Shown in pieces: positions 1-11,306 of a stretch of 64,000 nucleotides of DNA (positions within the stretch are counted from its first letter, which is position 1; each line of letters opens with the position of its first letter). The stretch lies in assembly GCA_028829895.1 (NCBI GenBank), contig CM054181.1, forward strand, positions 11,118,501 to 11,182,500, in the 5' to 3' direction. The notes under the pieces were generated by a model. That model saw only the letters and a program-made list of their open reading frames with translations, ran no database searches and was not told the origin of the DNA. The position numbers and the translations under genes were made by a program. The stretch is from Sinotaia quadrata. Its lineage: Eukaryota > Mollusca > Gastropoda > Architaenioglossa > Viviparidae.

Positions 1-440
1 TGAAAGACATAATGACAAATCACCTTATAAATATCGAGTTAAATTTTAATAATAAATATGTAGTTAAATAGTTCTCACGATAAACAAATTGTACATTTAT
101 TCTTTTAAAGTATAATGTAATTATTCTTTTAAAATATCGTTTATCATAATAACAACTTTTACATTCTAGTAATATAAAAAAAAACCATAAAACTTAAATA
201 AATAAAATAAGGGTTTTATTTTACACTGATGAAATACAAACTTTTACATTATTATGTAACGTTAAATACAGACATTCTGCATAATAAAGTGGGCTATAAA
301 TACTTGGTCCTTTATTTATTGCCCTCAATTTTCTATAAGTGTTTCTTGGATTCAGCAGTAATGTGTGGTATAAATGTTTGGCTCTTTATTTAATGCCGAT
401 ATCTTTCTGTGTCACACTGCAACTCTTTATGCGAGCAGAC
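1..440. other. AT-rich sequence without a gene
   Basis: AT-rich DNA with short A/T runs. A weak two-copy repeat lies near 290-400, where the motif TTTATTTATTGCC and a close variant are about 75 bp apart. No open frame resembles a known protein and no RNA gene is recognised. Confidence 0.5.
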
Positions 441-560
441 GCCCACAAATCTTGCTGTCAGCATAGCATCCACAAATATATCTGTGAGCATAGCGCCCAC
501 AAATCTTGCTGTCGGCATAGCATCCACAAATATATCTGTGAGCATAGCGCCCACAACTCT
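441..560. repeat. 54-bp tandem repeat, about 2.2 copies
   Basis: Copies begin with GCCCACAAATCTTGCTGT at 441 and 495, and a third, cut-off copy begins at 549. The period is 54 bp (18 codons), so short open frames appear on both strands. They look like repeat artefacts rather than genes. Confidence 0.85.
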
Positions 561-632
561 TTTTCATGAACATAACAACTTCAATTCTTAGCCGTTTTGA
601 GGGGCAAAGCGCCCGCAATCCTGACCTTGCCA

Positions 633-840
633 TACTCTGGGCTCAGTACTCATTATCTTAGACTTTCTCTGGTACCAATAGCCATAATCCTGGCTAGTCT
701 GTCTTCTGGATTCAATACTCATAATATCTTCCCTGACTTTCTCTGGTACCAATAGCCATAATCCTGGCCAGGCAGGTTTCATTATTCAGAATATTATCTC
801 TACTGGTGCCATTAGTCATAACCCTCTTCAGCTCACACAA
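633..840. repeat. About 66-85 bp diverged tandem repeat, 2-3 copies
   Basis: The phrase CTTTCTCTGGTACCAATAGC occurs twice (near 661 and 737) and is followed by similar text. A more diverged third copy follows near 795. No gene is seen. Confidence 0.75.
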
Positions 841-923
841 TTGAGAATCAGTAAAATAATCGTGCATTGTTTAAAAGAAAAATACAATAATAAGTGAAAA
901 TGACATTTGTAGTGCTGAATCAG

Positions 924-940
924 CCCCCCCCCCCCCCCCC
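924..940. repeat. Poly-C run of 17
   Basis: A pure cytosine homopolymer sits in otherwise AT-rich sequence. The exact length in the assembly may be unreliable. Confidence 0.9.
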
Positions 941-1150
941 TCTGAGCGCCAACAGCCATAAACTACAATCTTGATATCATTTCCTCTAAAAATAGCTCCC
1001 ACAGTCGTGAAAACATTTCATATATCTGAGTCGTCCCCTATTTTTTCTGCCGAGCGCTTAAAATATTGGCTCATTCGTTGTCTTTTATCTTAATAAGTGA
1101 CAACAACCATTATATTTTAGTTTTGAAATTTTATTAACAACAGTAAAACA

Positions 1151-1565
1151 CCATGGCTAGTGGTGGTTTGTCCTGCTATCACCATATGGGCGTGAATCGA
1201 GACTCCACGTAAATGTCTCCCAAACACCATGGCTAGTGCTGGTTTGTCCTAATCGAGACTACACGTAAATGTCTCCCAAACACCATGGCTAGTGCTGGTT
1301 TGTCCTAATCGAGACTACACGTAAATGTCTCCCAAACACCATGGCTAGTGCTGGTTTGTCCTGCTATCACCATATGAGCGTGAATCGAGACTCCACGTAA
1401 ATGTCTCCCAAACACCATGGCTAGTGCTGTTTGTCCTGCTATCACCATATGGGCGTAAATCGAGACTACACGTAAATGTCTCCCAAACACCATGGCTAGT
1501 GCTGGTTTGTCCTGCTATCACCATATGGGCGTGAATCGAGACTTCACGTAAATGTCTCCCAATAA
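1151..1565. repeat. 76/56-bp mixed-length tandem repeat, about 6 copies
   Basis: Copies start with CCATGGCTAGTG at 1151, 1227, 1283, 1339, 1415 and 1490. Spacings are 76, 56, 56, 76 and 75 bp. The short units lack a 20-bp block containing GCTATCACCATATG. The two 56-bp units are adjacent and share the same deletion, which fits duplication of an already shortened unit. Minus-strand open frames here are artefacts. Confidence 0.9.
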
Positions 1566-2745
1566 TATGGCGCATTTTGCAAGAAACAGGCGTCATGCGT
1601 ACCCTTGACGGGTCACTTCATCCTAAATATGTTGTAGTTATTTTTTCAGATTAAAATAAATCAGAAATGGAACGCAGTGAGTTGTAGTTAATCTAACAAA
1701 GTTTCCTCTTCGTTGCAGTTTTTTGTGTGTGCTAAATATGGACAGTTATGGCAGACACCCATCTCTATATGTAAATCTTTTGTAATACGTGAATGAAAAA
1801 GTATGAAGAGATAACATAAAGCATAATCCCAAGTATGTACCATCCCAGAAAATTAATAAAGCAGGTTTTCTTGGTAAAATTCAATTTGCTTTTTGATGAT
1901 TGATGGGTAGGGTTAATAATGAATTACCTCTGTTTTGCATCGCAAGCTGAACATTTTCCTTTTTTTACATTTTCGCATGTCAAACGAAACAATCTTTCAA
2001 AAGAAATATAGAAACCCAACAAATATATTATGTATTTTCTTTTAACATGAAGGACGCATTTCAAATACCTGTATTTAGCGTACAGAATAAAATCCAAATA
2101 ACTAAAAACATTTAGTTTTTTCTCAAAAATATTTACTAGCGGTGTGAAATATAAAATATAAAAAATATAAAATAATAAAATAAAAATGTGAAGTATAAAA
2201 TAAAATAAGCCAAAATGCAATTAATTATTCTGTTTAAATTAGGAAAGCTATTAAAGATGTCCAGGCAACTACCATTAAGTGACGTGCATGTAGTGTTATA
2301 ATTTATTGCACAAGGTAATGATAAGTTTTAAATACCCCGTTGCCCGCGAAATCATCAAATGTCGTGGGTGGATTTTGATCCGGAAATAAATAAATCAATT
2401 AGATTGCTACGGGCTATTGAACATCTGCTTATTTGACATTTATCTTTGCCAGCTTGGTACCAATACACAGCTGAAGCCATCATCACAACTCAGATAATGG
2501 ATTTTTAAAATCCCCCTTTACATTTTTTGAACTGATCATTCAGTATGTTCTACGATCATAAACTGTGTTCTGAAGCCACGTGATATTGGTTCCGTCTTTA
2601 CTCCACTGTTTATCAAATGTCCTATTGCTATACCTCTTACACCTAAGTACGTTGTTAAGAGCTCTCTGACTTCAGGAGTGCTTTAAATTTTTTTTAAACT
2701 GCTATTATTCAATCTCTTCTAAAAGAACAACCAGTGATACTTTTG
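1566..2745. other. AT-rich sequence, no feature seen
   Basis: Largely AT-rich unique sequence with oligo-A/T stretches, for example 2140-2210. The 98-codon minus-strand frame at 1924-2220 is low-complexity (rich in F, I, Y and L) and resembles no family I know. Confidence 0.4.
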
Positions 2746-3000
2746 TGACACCAACGCCACCTAGTTAATGATTATGATTATTATTCATTAATTAATAATT
2801 CATTACTAATTACAAGTGATGAGAGCCTTAATTTATGTTATTAATAAAAATAATCCTCCAGCAGACGCCATTCGTCTCTCTCACCTGCAGGATATGCAGT
2901 TACTGTAAACATTTTCTCTCTTCTACAACATTAAGACAACATTTACCATCAAACAATATTTCCTTAAGTGGAAAACATCTTATTAAAGAGAAGACAAATC
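2746..3000 (+). mobile_element. Dispersed ~250-bp repeat, copy 1
   Basis: The sequence from TGACACCAACGCCACCTA through AAAGAGAAGACAAATCC matches two other places in the window: 39094-39337 on the same strand and 17381-17631 on the opposite strand. Shared landmarks in order are GCCACCTA, an AT-rich core with TTAATTAATAATTCATTACT, CAAGTGATGAGA, TTAATTTATGTTATTAATAA, TCTCTCTCAC, TGTAAACATTTTCTCTCTTC and AAAGAGAAGACAAAT. I see no terminal inverted repeats, no A-tail and no clear pol III B-box, so the class (SINE, MITE or fragment of a larger element) is unresolved. Confidence 0.75.
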
Positions 3001-3030
3001 CTTCTTTAATCTCTATTTAGTGAGCTCCCA

Positions 3031-3034
<4 letters not shown>

Positions 3035-3110
<76 letters not shown>
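3035..3110. repeat. (CT)38 microsatellite
   Basis: An uninterrupted CT dinucleotide run that begins shortly after the end of dispersed-repeat copy 1. Confidence 0.95.
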
Positions 3111-3113
<3 letters not shown>

Positions 3114-4356
3114 TCAACATAAGGTTATCAATATGTATAAGAAGTCAATAAATTTATTAAATCAACAAACCTACATATAACATATACAGTGAAATAGATT
3201 ACTTGACATCAATTATTTCCATGAAACCATGTTATAATAATTTTGTCTACAGCTTCTATCCTTAAATACAATTTGACAGTAGTGTCAATACAAATTGCAG
3301 GATAGTTCCTCTCAGAGTACAGAAATGGAGTTATCAGAGATAAATGTAGAAGCAATAAAGCTTCTTCTACATTGCACTTTTTTGTATCAGTCACAAGTTC
3401 ATTGTCTACGTCAATTTCCATGTTTTCTCTACTCGGATCCACTGCTATTCCCTCAAAACCAACCTGGGCACTTTTTCTGCCGTACCTGCTTCCTCAAGCA
3501 GGATAACAAACATAGTAAATTCTTGCACTAGAATTGCTTGATGTGATCAGCCTACATAAATGAAGTGTAGTGTATCCTTTACACTTACAGTCTAAAGCAA
3601 GTAAACATTTTAATCTCAGCCCATTGGCTGATCTCCTTTACATAAATTATAACCATTGGATAATAAAAACTACTGACCCAGTTGGAATTAGTTTGCGTTA
3701 CATCAGCAATTTCTAGCATATTCTCAACTCGAATGTTTACTCCAACTCTGACACTTACAAAAATACATCATTAGGAGTGTCCAAGGTTGGGTTACTTTGA
3801 CAATTCAACAATTTATATAACAAATTTAGGAATAGGCAAATTTACTCACCACCCCACCCCACCCTGCATAGTTTAAAAATATAATTAAATATAGTGTCAT
3901 ATTTCTAATCTCTCACTTATTTCAGAAGTGTGGAGGACAGTAAGAGTGGTATAATTTAAAAAATATAATTAAATATAGTGTCATAGTTCTCACTTATTTC
4001 AGAAGTGTGGAGGACAGTAAGAGTGATATAATTTTATCCCATTTAAAATTCCACTTTCCCTTTTGTAACTGTTAGCATTTCGCCCAAGCCACAGTATAGA
4101 ATTAAGACGCGAAATATATTAATCTTCTTTGCGCTATTGATGATGTCAAAATTTAATTTCTTACTCTGCTTCGTTTCCACGCAGCCTTTGCCAGTGATTT
4201 ATTAATATCCGTCTCTAGCACTTATTTGACATTTGAAGCGCAGCCCTTATAGGGTTCAAGTCATACCTGACCGAAAGTTTACAGACACACGGCATCAACT
4301 CCAACGAGCCTTCATCCACTTTGACATTCAGGTTCAGTTCTTGAACAAAATCTTTG
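3111..4356. other. No gene seen; contains a 2-copy repeat
   Basis: Mostly unique AT-rich DNA. Near 3872-4045 a ~75-bp block (AATATAATTAAATATAGTGT, then CAGAAGTGTGGAGGACAGTA) occurs twice in tandem. Open frames are short and without recognisable motifs. Confidence 0.5.
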
Positions 4357-4498
4357 TTCCCCTCTACATACAATCTTTCTTCCCCTCTACACACAATCTT
4401 TTTCCCCTCTACACACAATCTTTTTCCCCTCTACACACAATCTTTTCCCCCCCCCCCCTCTACATATAATCCCTTTTCCCTCTACACACAATCTTTTT
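4357..4498. repeat. 19-bp tandem repeat (CCCCTCTACACACAATCTTT)
   Basis: Seven or so copies of CCCCTCTACACACAATCTTT, the last ones extended by poly-C. The array is pyrimidine-rich on the + strand. Short open frames on both strands are artefacts. Confidence 0.9.
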
Positions 4499-4507
4499 CA
4501 AGCACTA

Positions 4508-4815
4508 TGTCTTCAACCAGTGTCACAATTAGTATGCTGACGTCACTCAGATGTAAAAGTCTGGTCATCCTGACGGAAATCAAGGATGTCATCCATTGTC
4601 ACAGGACTTTTTGCTGACGCATTCAAATGTAAAAGTCTGGCCCTCTGACGGAAATTAATATCATCCAGTGTCACAGGACTTGTGTGCTGATATCGCAGAT
4701 GTAAAAGACTGGTCGTCTTTTGCCTGTCATCCACTGTCATACGTCATTTAGTTGTAAGTCTATTCAAATGACGGAAATTAATGTTATCATCCAGTGTCTT
4801 GAGGGGTATATTTCT
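4508..4815. repeat. Diverged ~75-bp tandem repeat
   Basis: Recurring phrases are ATCCAGTGTCACAGGACTT, GATGTAAAAGTCTGGTC and GACGGAAATTAATGTTATCA. About four diverged copies. No gene. Confidence 0.75.
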
Positions 4816-5159
4816 GATGCCACGTCATGCATGAAATGCAGCAAAGTCCAGACAATTAACGATAACACTAAAGCGGCGCTCATCACTTTAAAACGAATGT
4901 CATCACCACACTCAGATTTCTTACACAATCAGTTGAGCATCAGTGGCACTCCCATCAAGACCTTAGCAGTCATGGTGAGATCTAGGCCCCACACTCACTG
5001 GAGCTCTTTGTGAAATCTGTTCTCAGTCCGACTTCAAAACCCATGTTTTTAATAGTGCTGTAAATACTTAATTACTGTAACGCGCTTCACACGACATGCC
5101 TGCTTCAGAAAGTTCAAAACAAAGTTAATATTTGTTCGTAATAAAATGGTTTTTTTCAT

Positions 5160-6400
5160 CCACGGTCTGTTTATAATTTGTTCTCAACAACAGTGCTCTT
5201 GTCGCTATCTGGTTAACACTTGTTCTCTTGAACACATGTCTTGTCACATTGTCTGGTTTAATACTTATTCTCAAGGACAATGTCTTGTCATTGTCTGGTG
5301 AGGTTTGTTCTCAGGGATAATTTACATTTGGGTATTCATCCCTCAATCAGTGAACACTTGAAAAGTAGAATTCCGTCACATCACTTCATTATCGTATATT
5401 TTAAGTATAGATGTATCTTTTGTCATTTCTGATTATCATTTCTTGGACATTTTCCTGTAGGTGATAATGACAAAAAATTCTTTCTTAGAATTGTGTCATT
5501 CGCACCACAAGATTTGTCTCTGATTGTCTAATTCAGTGCATGTGAATCTTTGTCATTGTCTACCTAACATTTGTTCTAGGTGAACACTCGTCTTTGTCAT
5601 TGTCTACCTAACATTTGTTCTAAATGAACACTTTGTCAATGTTTACTTAACATTTGTACTAGGTGAACACTTTGTCAATGTTTACTTAACATTTATTCTA
5701 GTGAACAGTCATCTTTGTCAGTGTTTACTTAACATTTGTTCTAGTGAACAGTCATCTTTGCCAATGTTTACTTAACATTTATTCTAGTGAACAGTCGTCT
5801 TTGTCAATGCTTACTTAACATTTGTTCAAGCGAACACTTTGTCAATGTTTACTTAATATTTGTTCTAGTGAACAGTCATCTTTGTCAATGTTTACTTAAC
5901 ATTTGTTCTAGGCGAACACTCATCTTTGTTATTGTCTACCTAACATTTGTTCTAGGTGAGCATTCATCTGTTGAAAAGCTTTTTTAAATAGCTGTCACTG
6001 TCTGGAATGCTCTTTGTCAGTGTCTGATTAACATTATTTTTTTTGTACATGTATTTGTGATTGGTCTGTTTAACAGTTCTAAGTTGACACGTATCCGCCA
6101 TTGGTCTGTTTACAGTTGTTCTAAGTGGGTATGCGTCTTTTTCATTGGTCTGCTTATCATTTGTTCTAAGTGTACTTGTGTCTTAATCACTGGTTTATTT
6201 AACACTTATTCTGAATGGACAATTGTCTTTGTCATTATTATTCAGTAGTTGGTATAAGTGGATGTTCATCTTTGTCAATGTCTGTTGAATAGTTGTTCTG
6301 AATGGACTTGCTGTGTTAATGTCTGTTTACAATTTGTTTTGAGTTGATATGTATCTTTGTCATTGTCTATGAAACATTTCTGTTCCTAAGGTTCTAGTGA
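5160..6400. repeat. Degenerate ~43-bp tandem array
   Basis: The core, 5520-5970, repeats CTTTGTCAATGTTTACTTAA followed by CATTTGTTCTAGTGAACA at a period of about 43 bp. Flanks out to about 5160 and 6400 carry ever more diverged copies (GTCATTGTCTGGTT, TTTGTTCTAAGTG). No gene is seen in the 1.2 kb. Confidence 0.8.
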
Positions 6401-6599
6401 ATTTTAATTAGCGCATATTATTAAAGTTTGTTTGCTTGAAACTTTTAAAAAATTTTTTTAAAAATTACCTATCATTACTTTAGTAGGCTTTTAACTTTCT
6501 TGAAGTCTCCATGCTTTTAATCCTGCTTTTTCTCTGTCTGAATTATGCCTTGCAAACATAAACAAAACAAACAAAAATATTGTCGTACAGATTCGATTT

Positions 6600-7146
6600 G
6601 TCGCCTAGTACCTTCTGTCGTACCGGGCCCTTTTTTCCCCCTCAACAAATGCATTATACAAAACGCGTTGGAGATAAGTGGATAATTGAGGGCACTGCTA
6701 TTAACATATAATAACTCTTCATTCTCGGTCTGCGGGCGGGCATGCCAGTGCATGGTGCTTCGACTCCCGAGCTACGTGCATCTAGCCCTGGCCCCGCAGA
6801 ATCCTTCATCTTTGGGTGCTATGCATGCATCGATTTTCCGTCGCCTGTCGTCTTTACACTGCTGGCAGTAAGCACGCCAAAGTTGCTGGTGAACGAGTTC
6901 TCGACTAGTAAGGAGAACTAAGGTCTTCTAGCCTGTCCTGGCCAGTAATTCTGGCTGTAGTTCGAAACACTTCCATCAATACCCCGAGAAGAGCTCGCTC
7001 CTCGACAGTTGGCGTCCAGTCTCTAGTGCTGCTGGTGGTGAATTTTGCCAAAATGCGGGCAGATGAAATGACCTAAACTGGATTGAATTTTCTACCCTCC
7101 ATCCAGCCTTAACGATAAACAGTTTGCTTTCCTCTCTGTTCCTCAG
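6600..7146 (+). promoter_or_regulatory. Possible promoter / 5' region, more complex sequence
   Basis: This block is richer in GC and less repetitive than its surroundings. A TATA-like string (ATATAATAA near 6706) lies about 30 bp ahead of a GC-rich segment (GGTCTGCGGGCGGGCATGCC near 6727). That is compatible with a transcription start and a 5' UTR. No conserved coding frame is visible. It may serve the Syt1 gene 26 kb downstream or an unseen gene. This is inference only; transcript data would settle it. Confidence 0.2.
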
Positions 7147-7210
7147 CCATCATCTATTTTTGGACACGGTGCCTCATCGATTGACTTCTGTGGAATAGCA
7201 GTTTATTTCT
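7147..7210 (+). other. Candidate non-coding 5' exon (64 nt)
   Basis: A strong pyrimidine tract ending CTCTCTGTTCCTCAG at 7146 looks like a 3' splice site. A GTGAGTATG at 7211 looks like a 5' splice site. The 64 nt between them have stops in the readable frames, so it would be untranslated. Both signals could occur by chance. Confidence 0.2.
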
Positions 7211-7529
7211 GTGAGTATGTGCGGTGTGAGTCTGGTGAGAAGAGCGATTTAAAACAAGGGCTATTTTAAACTGTATTGTTTAATAAAACTACGATGTACA
7301 CGTATGTTGCCATGAGGCTGTAGGATTTCTGGGGAGGCGTTAGATTGGCGCATGCCGGTTGTAGTCGGTATTGTATGAGATTGCATTCTTAATCGTGATT
7401 AGCTGTCATTATGCTTGATGAGCTTTATCACTATCGAACTGCGTTTTGTGATGTGAACGGTTGAAGGGTTTTATAAATACCTAAACATGATGTTGTAGTA
7501 CTGCTAAGTTTACTAGTATACTATTGTCT

Positions 7530-8260
7530 AATTTATTATAGTCTTGTACTGGTAGCTACTTATAGTCTTGTACTGGTAGCTACTTATTATAGTCTTGTAC
7601 TGGTAGATTATAGAGCTATAAGAACAAATATATACATAGCTACTAGTGTCAGTGGTTATGTATATATTTGTTCTTTTAGCTCTGTAATCTGCCACTAGTA
7701 GCTATGTATATATTTGTTCTTGTAGCTGTATAATCTGGCATTAGTAGCTATGTACAAATTTCTTGTAGCTATATAATCTGGTAGTAGCAGCTGTGTATAA
7801 ATTTGTTCTTGTAGCTGTATTATCTGGTAGTAGTAGATTGTATATATTCGTTTCTTCTAGCTGTATTATAATTATCTGGTACTAGTTGCTATGTATACAT
7901 TCTTGTAGCTACATATAGTCCTTTATTAGTATCTTCATACTTATTTATATTAGTTGTTATTTAGAATCAGAGACTAATTATGCTAATTGCATCTTATAGT
8001 CCTGTACTAGTACCTCTGTATATATTCTAATAGCTACGTATAATAATGTATTACTAGCATCGGAGTTTATTTGTTTTAATGATTATATATATAATCTCTA
8101 ACATCATGTTCAAATAACTGCCTCTGTATTTGTATGTAGCTACGTGTAGCATCGCAATTTATTTGTTGTAATGATTATATATATTATATAATCTTTAAAA
8201 TCATGTTCAAATAACTGCCTCTGTATTTGTATGTAGCTACGTGTAGCTTTACACATAAAA
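7530..8260. repeat. Degenerate ~48-bp array and a ~115-bp duplication
   Basis: In 7530-8080 units contain TAGCTATGTATATATTTGTT and TAGCTGTATAATCTGG with many indels. In 8085-8260 a block with AATAACTGCCTCTGTATTTG and TATGTAGCTACGTGTAGC occurs twice. Sequence around 7615-7680 can fold back on itself (AGCTATAAGAACAAATATAT against its complement). No gene. Confidence 0.75.
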
Positions 8261-8302
8261 AAAGTGTCTCATAATAAAGTGTCCGTATGTGTAATAGTCT
8301 TG

Positions 8303-8465
8303 TTCTGCCAACCTTAATCTGTTTCTATAGTTACCGTTTTTCCAGTCTTTGTTATAGTAAGTTAATTTGTTTATATAGTTGCCGTTTTTCCAGTCTTTGG
8401 TATAGTAAGTTAATCTGTTTCTATAGTTACCGTTTTTCCAGTCTTAGGTGTAATACGTTAATTTC
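8303..8465. repeat. 48-bp tandem repeat, about 3.4 copies
   Basis: The word CCAGTCTT recurs at 8342, 8390 and 8438, exactly 48 bp apart, within a unit carrying TATAGTTACCGTTTTTCC. The period is a multiple of three, hence an open frame of no significance. Confidence 0.9.
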
Positions 8466-8579
8466 AATATTCTTGGTGTGGCGATATTCTTATTTCGACC
8501 GCGTTGTTATGTAACAAAATTTCAAGTTTGTTGCGGTCTTTTAGATACTACTCGACCTTACTCTGTACGGAAATTTAGA

Positions 8580-9085
8580 CCAGATGTATGTTGTCGTTAA
8601 GGCTTGATGTATGTTGTCGTTAAGGCCTGATGTATGTTGTCGATGTATAAGATAAGGAACTGTTTTGTAGTAATAGAAGGCTGATATGCAGGCTTGATAT
8701 GTGTTATTTAGGCCTGATCTATGTTGTCATATATAGGATAAGAAACAGTTTTGAGTAACAGAATTCTGATAATGTAGACCTGGCATATAGTGTCGATGTT
8801 TTAACCAGATAAGATTGAGCTGTAGTAAAAAAAAAAATGACTGCTGTTGTAGGCCTGATGTTGTGGTGTCCGATGTAGCCACGAAATAAAAAAGAGTTTC
8901 GTAGTACAAAATGACTGATATTGTAGGCCTGATGTTTGTGGGGTCAAGTGTAACCACCAAGTAAGAATGAGTTTCGTAGTACAAAATGACTGATATTGTA
9001 GGCCTGATGTTTGTGGTGTCAAATGTAACCACCAAGTAAGAATCAGTTTCGTAGTACAAAATAACTGATATTGTTGGCCTGATGT
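8580..9085. repeat. ~23-bp and 75-bp tandem repeats
   Basis: GATGTATGTTGTCGTTAAGG recurs at 8582-8640. From about 8750 a 75-bp unit with TTTCGTAGTACAAAATGACT, GATATTGTAGGCCTGATGTT and GTAACCACCAAGTAAGAAT repeats about four times. Minus-strand frames of 73-110 codons are artefacts. Confidence 0.85.
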
Positions 9086-10006
9086 TTACATGACCTTAAC
9101 CTTTAGATCTGAATCAGATCATAGTTTTAAAAAAATCCCGAAATCATCCACTTTTGCCGCGTATACATACAATCGCAAATCATTTATAGCTTGTTATTGT
9201 AAGCAGCAGCAATTTCCATATTTTTGCTGTGTATAAAAATTCGAACCATTTGTGTTATGTTGATTGTAGCCTCGAGGTATTATCTAGTTTGCCGTGAAGA
9301 TCAAAATAAAAACAGGCTTGCTAGCAAATGTTGGCTCAGCCCTTCAGCATATATTGGTTTCTTTTTTCCCCCTGAGTACTTTAAGAGATTCAAAGCTGTG
9401 TATCCCGTTAATGTATTCGTCATGCGCACTGAGTCCGCCACAATACTGAGCTATGGCATCGATTGAGGACTGACGCTAAAGCTCGAACTGTCAGTGTATC
9501 TCTGACGCTAGTGCAAGAAATGCAGTTCGCTGTCAGACTGTTTGCATGTAATTTTAATTGAAAACGTCCCCGTTGTTTGGTTTTCTATTAGCTTTACTTT
9601 CCACAGAGAGTATTAATTAAACTTATTATATTCAAGCCTGCCCACTCACCCCCAAGCTTCGAGAATTTCTGGCCACCTAGTTGCACTCGTGTTACATTTT
9701 AACAATGGCGTTAATAGAGACAGTATGTATAATTGTATTACTAATATGCCACTTAAGAGAAACGGAAATTTGGCAAATCTTAACAGGCCGAGTCTGCACA
9801 GGTCACTTATTGGACACTCTTGTTTTGACGCAGTCATCACATGACGTCATACTTTTTATTCAGTGGATTGTCCCATTCTAAAATCTGCTAAAGGAGAAAA
9901 CTATAGCAATTGACAGTGACTGCTAAGTGGAAGAAATTATTGGTTTGGTGCTATTTTTGTTTGATTGCTTGCGTGACGGCATGCATTGTTTGGCCAATCT
10001 CTGGGT
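9086..10006. other. No gene seen; contains a palindromic CRE-like site
   Basis: Unique sequence of mixed composition. TGACGTCA at 9842-9849 is the full palindromic cAMP-response-element consensus. A single 8-mer is weak evidence for function. Open frames up to 80 codons show no recognisable domain. Confidence 0.4.
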
Positions 10007-10190
10007 TTTGTGTATATTTTATATAGATCTATTACTTTATAAGACCTAGTGTACATATTGGTTTAAGAAAGACTGTCTGTCTTATGTAGATATGGTTTTT
10101 GTGTATATTTTATATAGATCTATTACTTTATAAGACATAGTGTACATATTGGTTTAAGAAAGACTGTCTGTCTTATGTAGATATGGTTTT
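10007..10190. repeat. ~91-bp duplication
   Basis: A block containing TATATAGATCTATTACTTTA and TTTAAGAAAGACTGTCTGTC occurs twice in direct tandem, almost unchanged. Confidence 0.9.
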
Positions 10191-11135
10191 GGTGGACCCC
10201 CGAAGATTTTATTCTTAACTCCTGATTTTGATGACATAGACGTCTTGGATTATAAGTATCTGCTTGATTTAGTCTCATGGTCTTAGATCTGGCGATGTAT
10301 GCGGGCCGACTGGATTCCAAGAACACATAGTAGTTTGTTTAGACCTACTCTTTATATGTTGAACTTATTTTCACACATATCTTACTATTTTCATTTAGAT
10401 CTCGCTACTTCTATACAGATCTAATGCTAATATACACCTTTTGGTATTGTATCGACCTATAGTTTGGTTTTTCTTGGTCTTTTATTTTTTATAGCTATTA
10501 GTTTTATAATAACCTGTACTTATAATTGGCCTATTGGTCTGAAATAAACTTTCTGGTTGTATGGTATGGTTGTACCTACTGGGTTTTAAATAAATTTAGT
10601 ATTTTTATGAAGGTTTGTTTATGCAGGCCTACTATTATCCCCCTATCCGTCTTCATTTATTCGTCGTCTTCTTTTTTCTCTTTTCTTCTTTTTCATTTTC
10701 TTTGCTCAAAACGCAGTACTTTAAGGCGTGTAGAAAATGTTTGTTATTATCAGGTCTGCAAAGTGTACATAACGCTCTACAAAGATACTATTTTAAAAAA
10801 CATGTTTAACACTTTAGAAAGGTCGTTTTTTCTGAGAAATGTATACAACTTTAAACAAATGTATTTTTTAGAAGCATATATACACTAAAAGAAATTGCGT
10901 TGTCTTATAATAAAATTTTACTTTTAGCACATTTACATAACACTTAACAAATGATCTGTTTTCTGAAAGACATACATGGCCTTAGAAAGACATTGTATAA
11001 TCAAAGAACTTAACACTAAAGAGAGGCAAATGTAAACAGAAATAAGATTCCTTTATCAGAGGAACCCCTCTCATACACAACACACCTACATATTTACAGT
11101 GTCACATACGTATACCTACTTAAAACACGCGCGCG
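10191..11135. other. AT-rich sequence, no gene recognised
   Basis: The 120-codon + frame at 10526-10888 has biased composition (S, F, Y, L) and no known motif, so I do not call it. The rest holds nothing I can name. Confidence 0.4.
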
Positions 11136-11306
11136 CAGTGGCGTAGCAATGGCTTGTGCAGGTTGTGCAATGCACAAGGGCCCCGGTGGTCAGGGACCCA
11201 TTGGCACACACAACAGCGGGATTTTTTGTTGTTTGAAATCGAAGAAACCTAAATCCAAAGCTCTACAGTCTACACAAAGGCCCCCAAAATCATGGTAACA
11301 CCACTG
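11136..11306. mobile_element. hAT-like MITE, 171 bp
   Basis: The left end reads CAGTGGCGTAGCAATG. The right end, read on the minus strand, is CAGTGGTGTTACCATG, which is 12 of 16 identical. GC-rich GGGCCCC and GGCCCCC blocks lie inside each end. CAGTGG(C/T)GT termini with internal GGCCC are typical of non-autonomous hAT-type elements. The flanks are CA/CG-rich simple sequence, so I could not identify an exact 8-bp target duplication. It has no coding capacity. Confidence 0.55.

Noticed and set aside
7600..7720. Inverted repeat around 7615-7680 as an RNA hairpin gene
   Set aside because: The self-complementarity comes from neighbouring units of an AT-rich degenerate tandem repeat, with no sign of precursor features.
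10526..10888. 120-codon + strand frame
   Set aside because: Biased F/S/Y/L composition from T-rich DNA, with no motif, splice context or similarity that I recognise.
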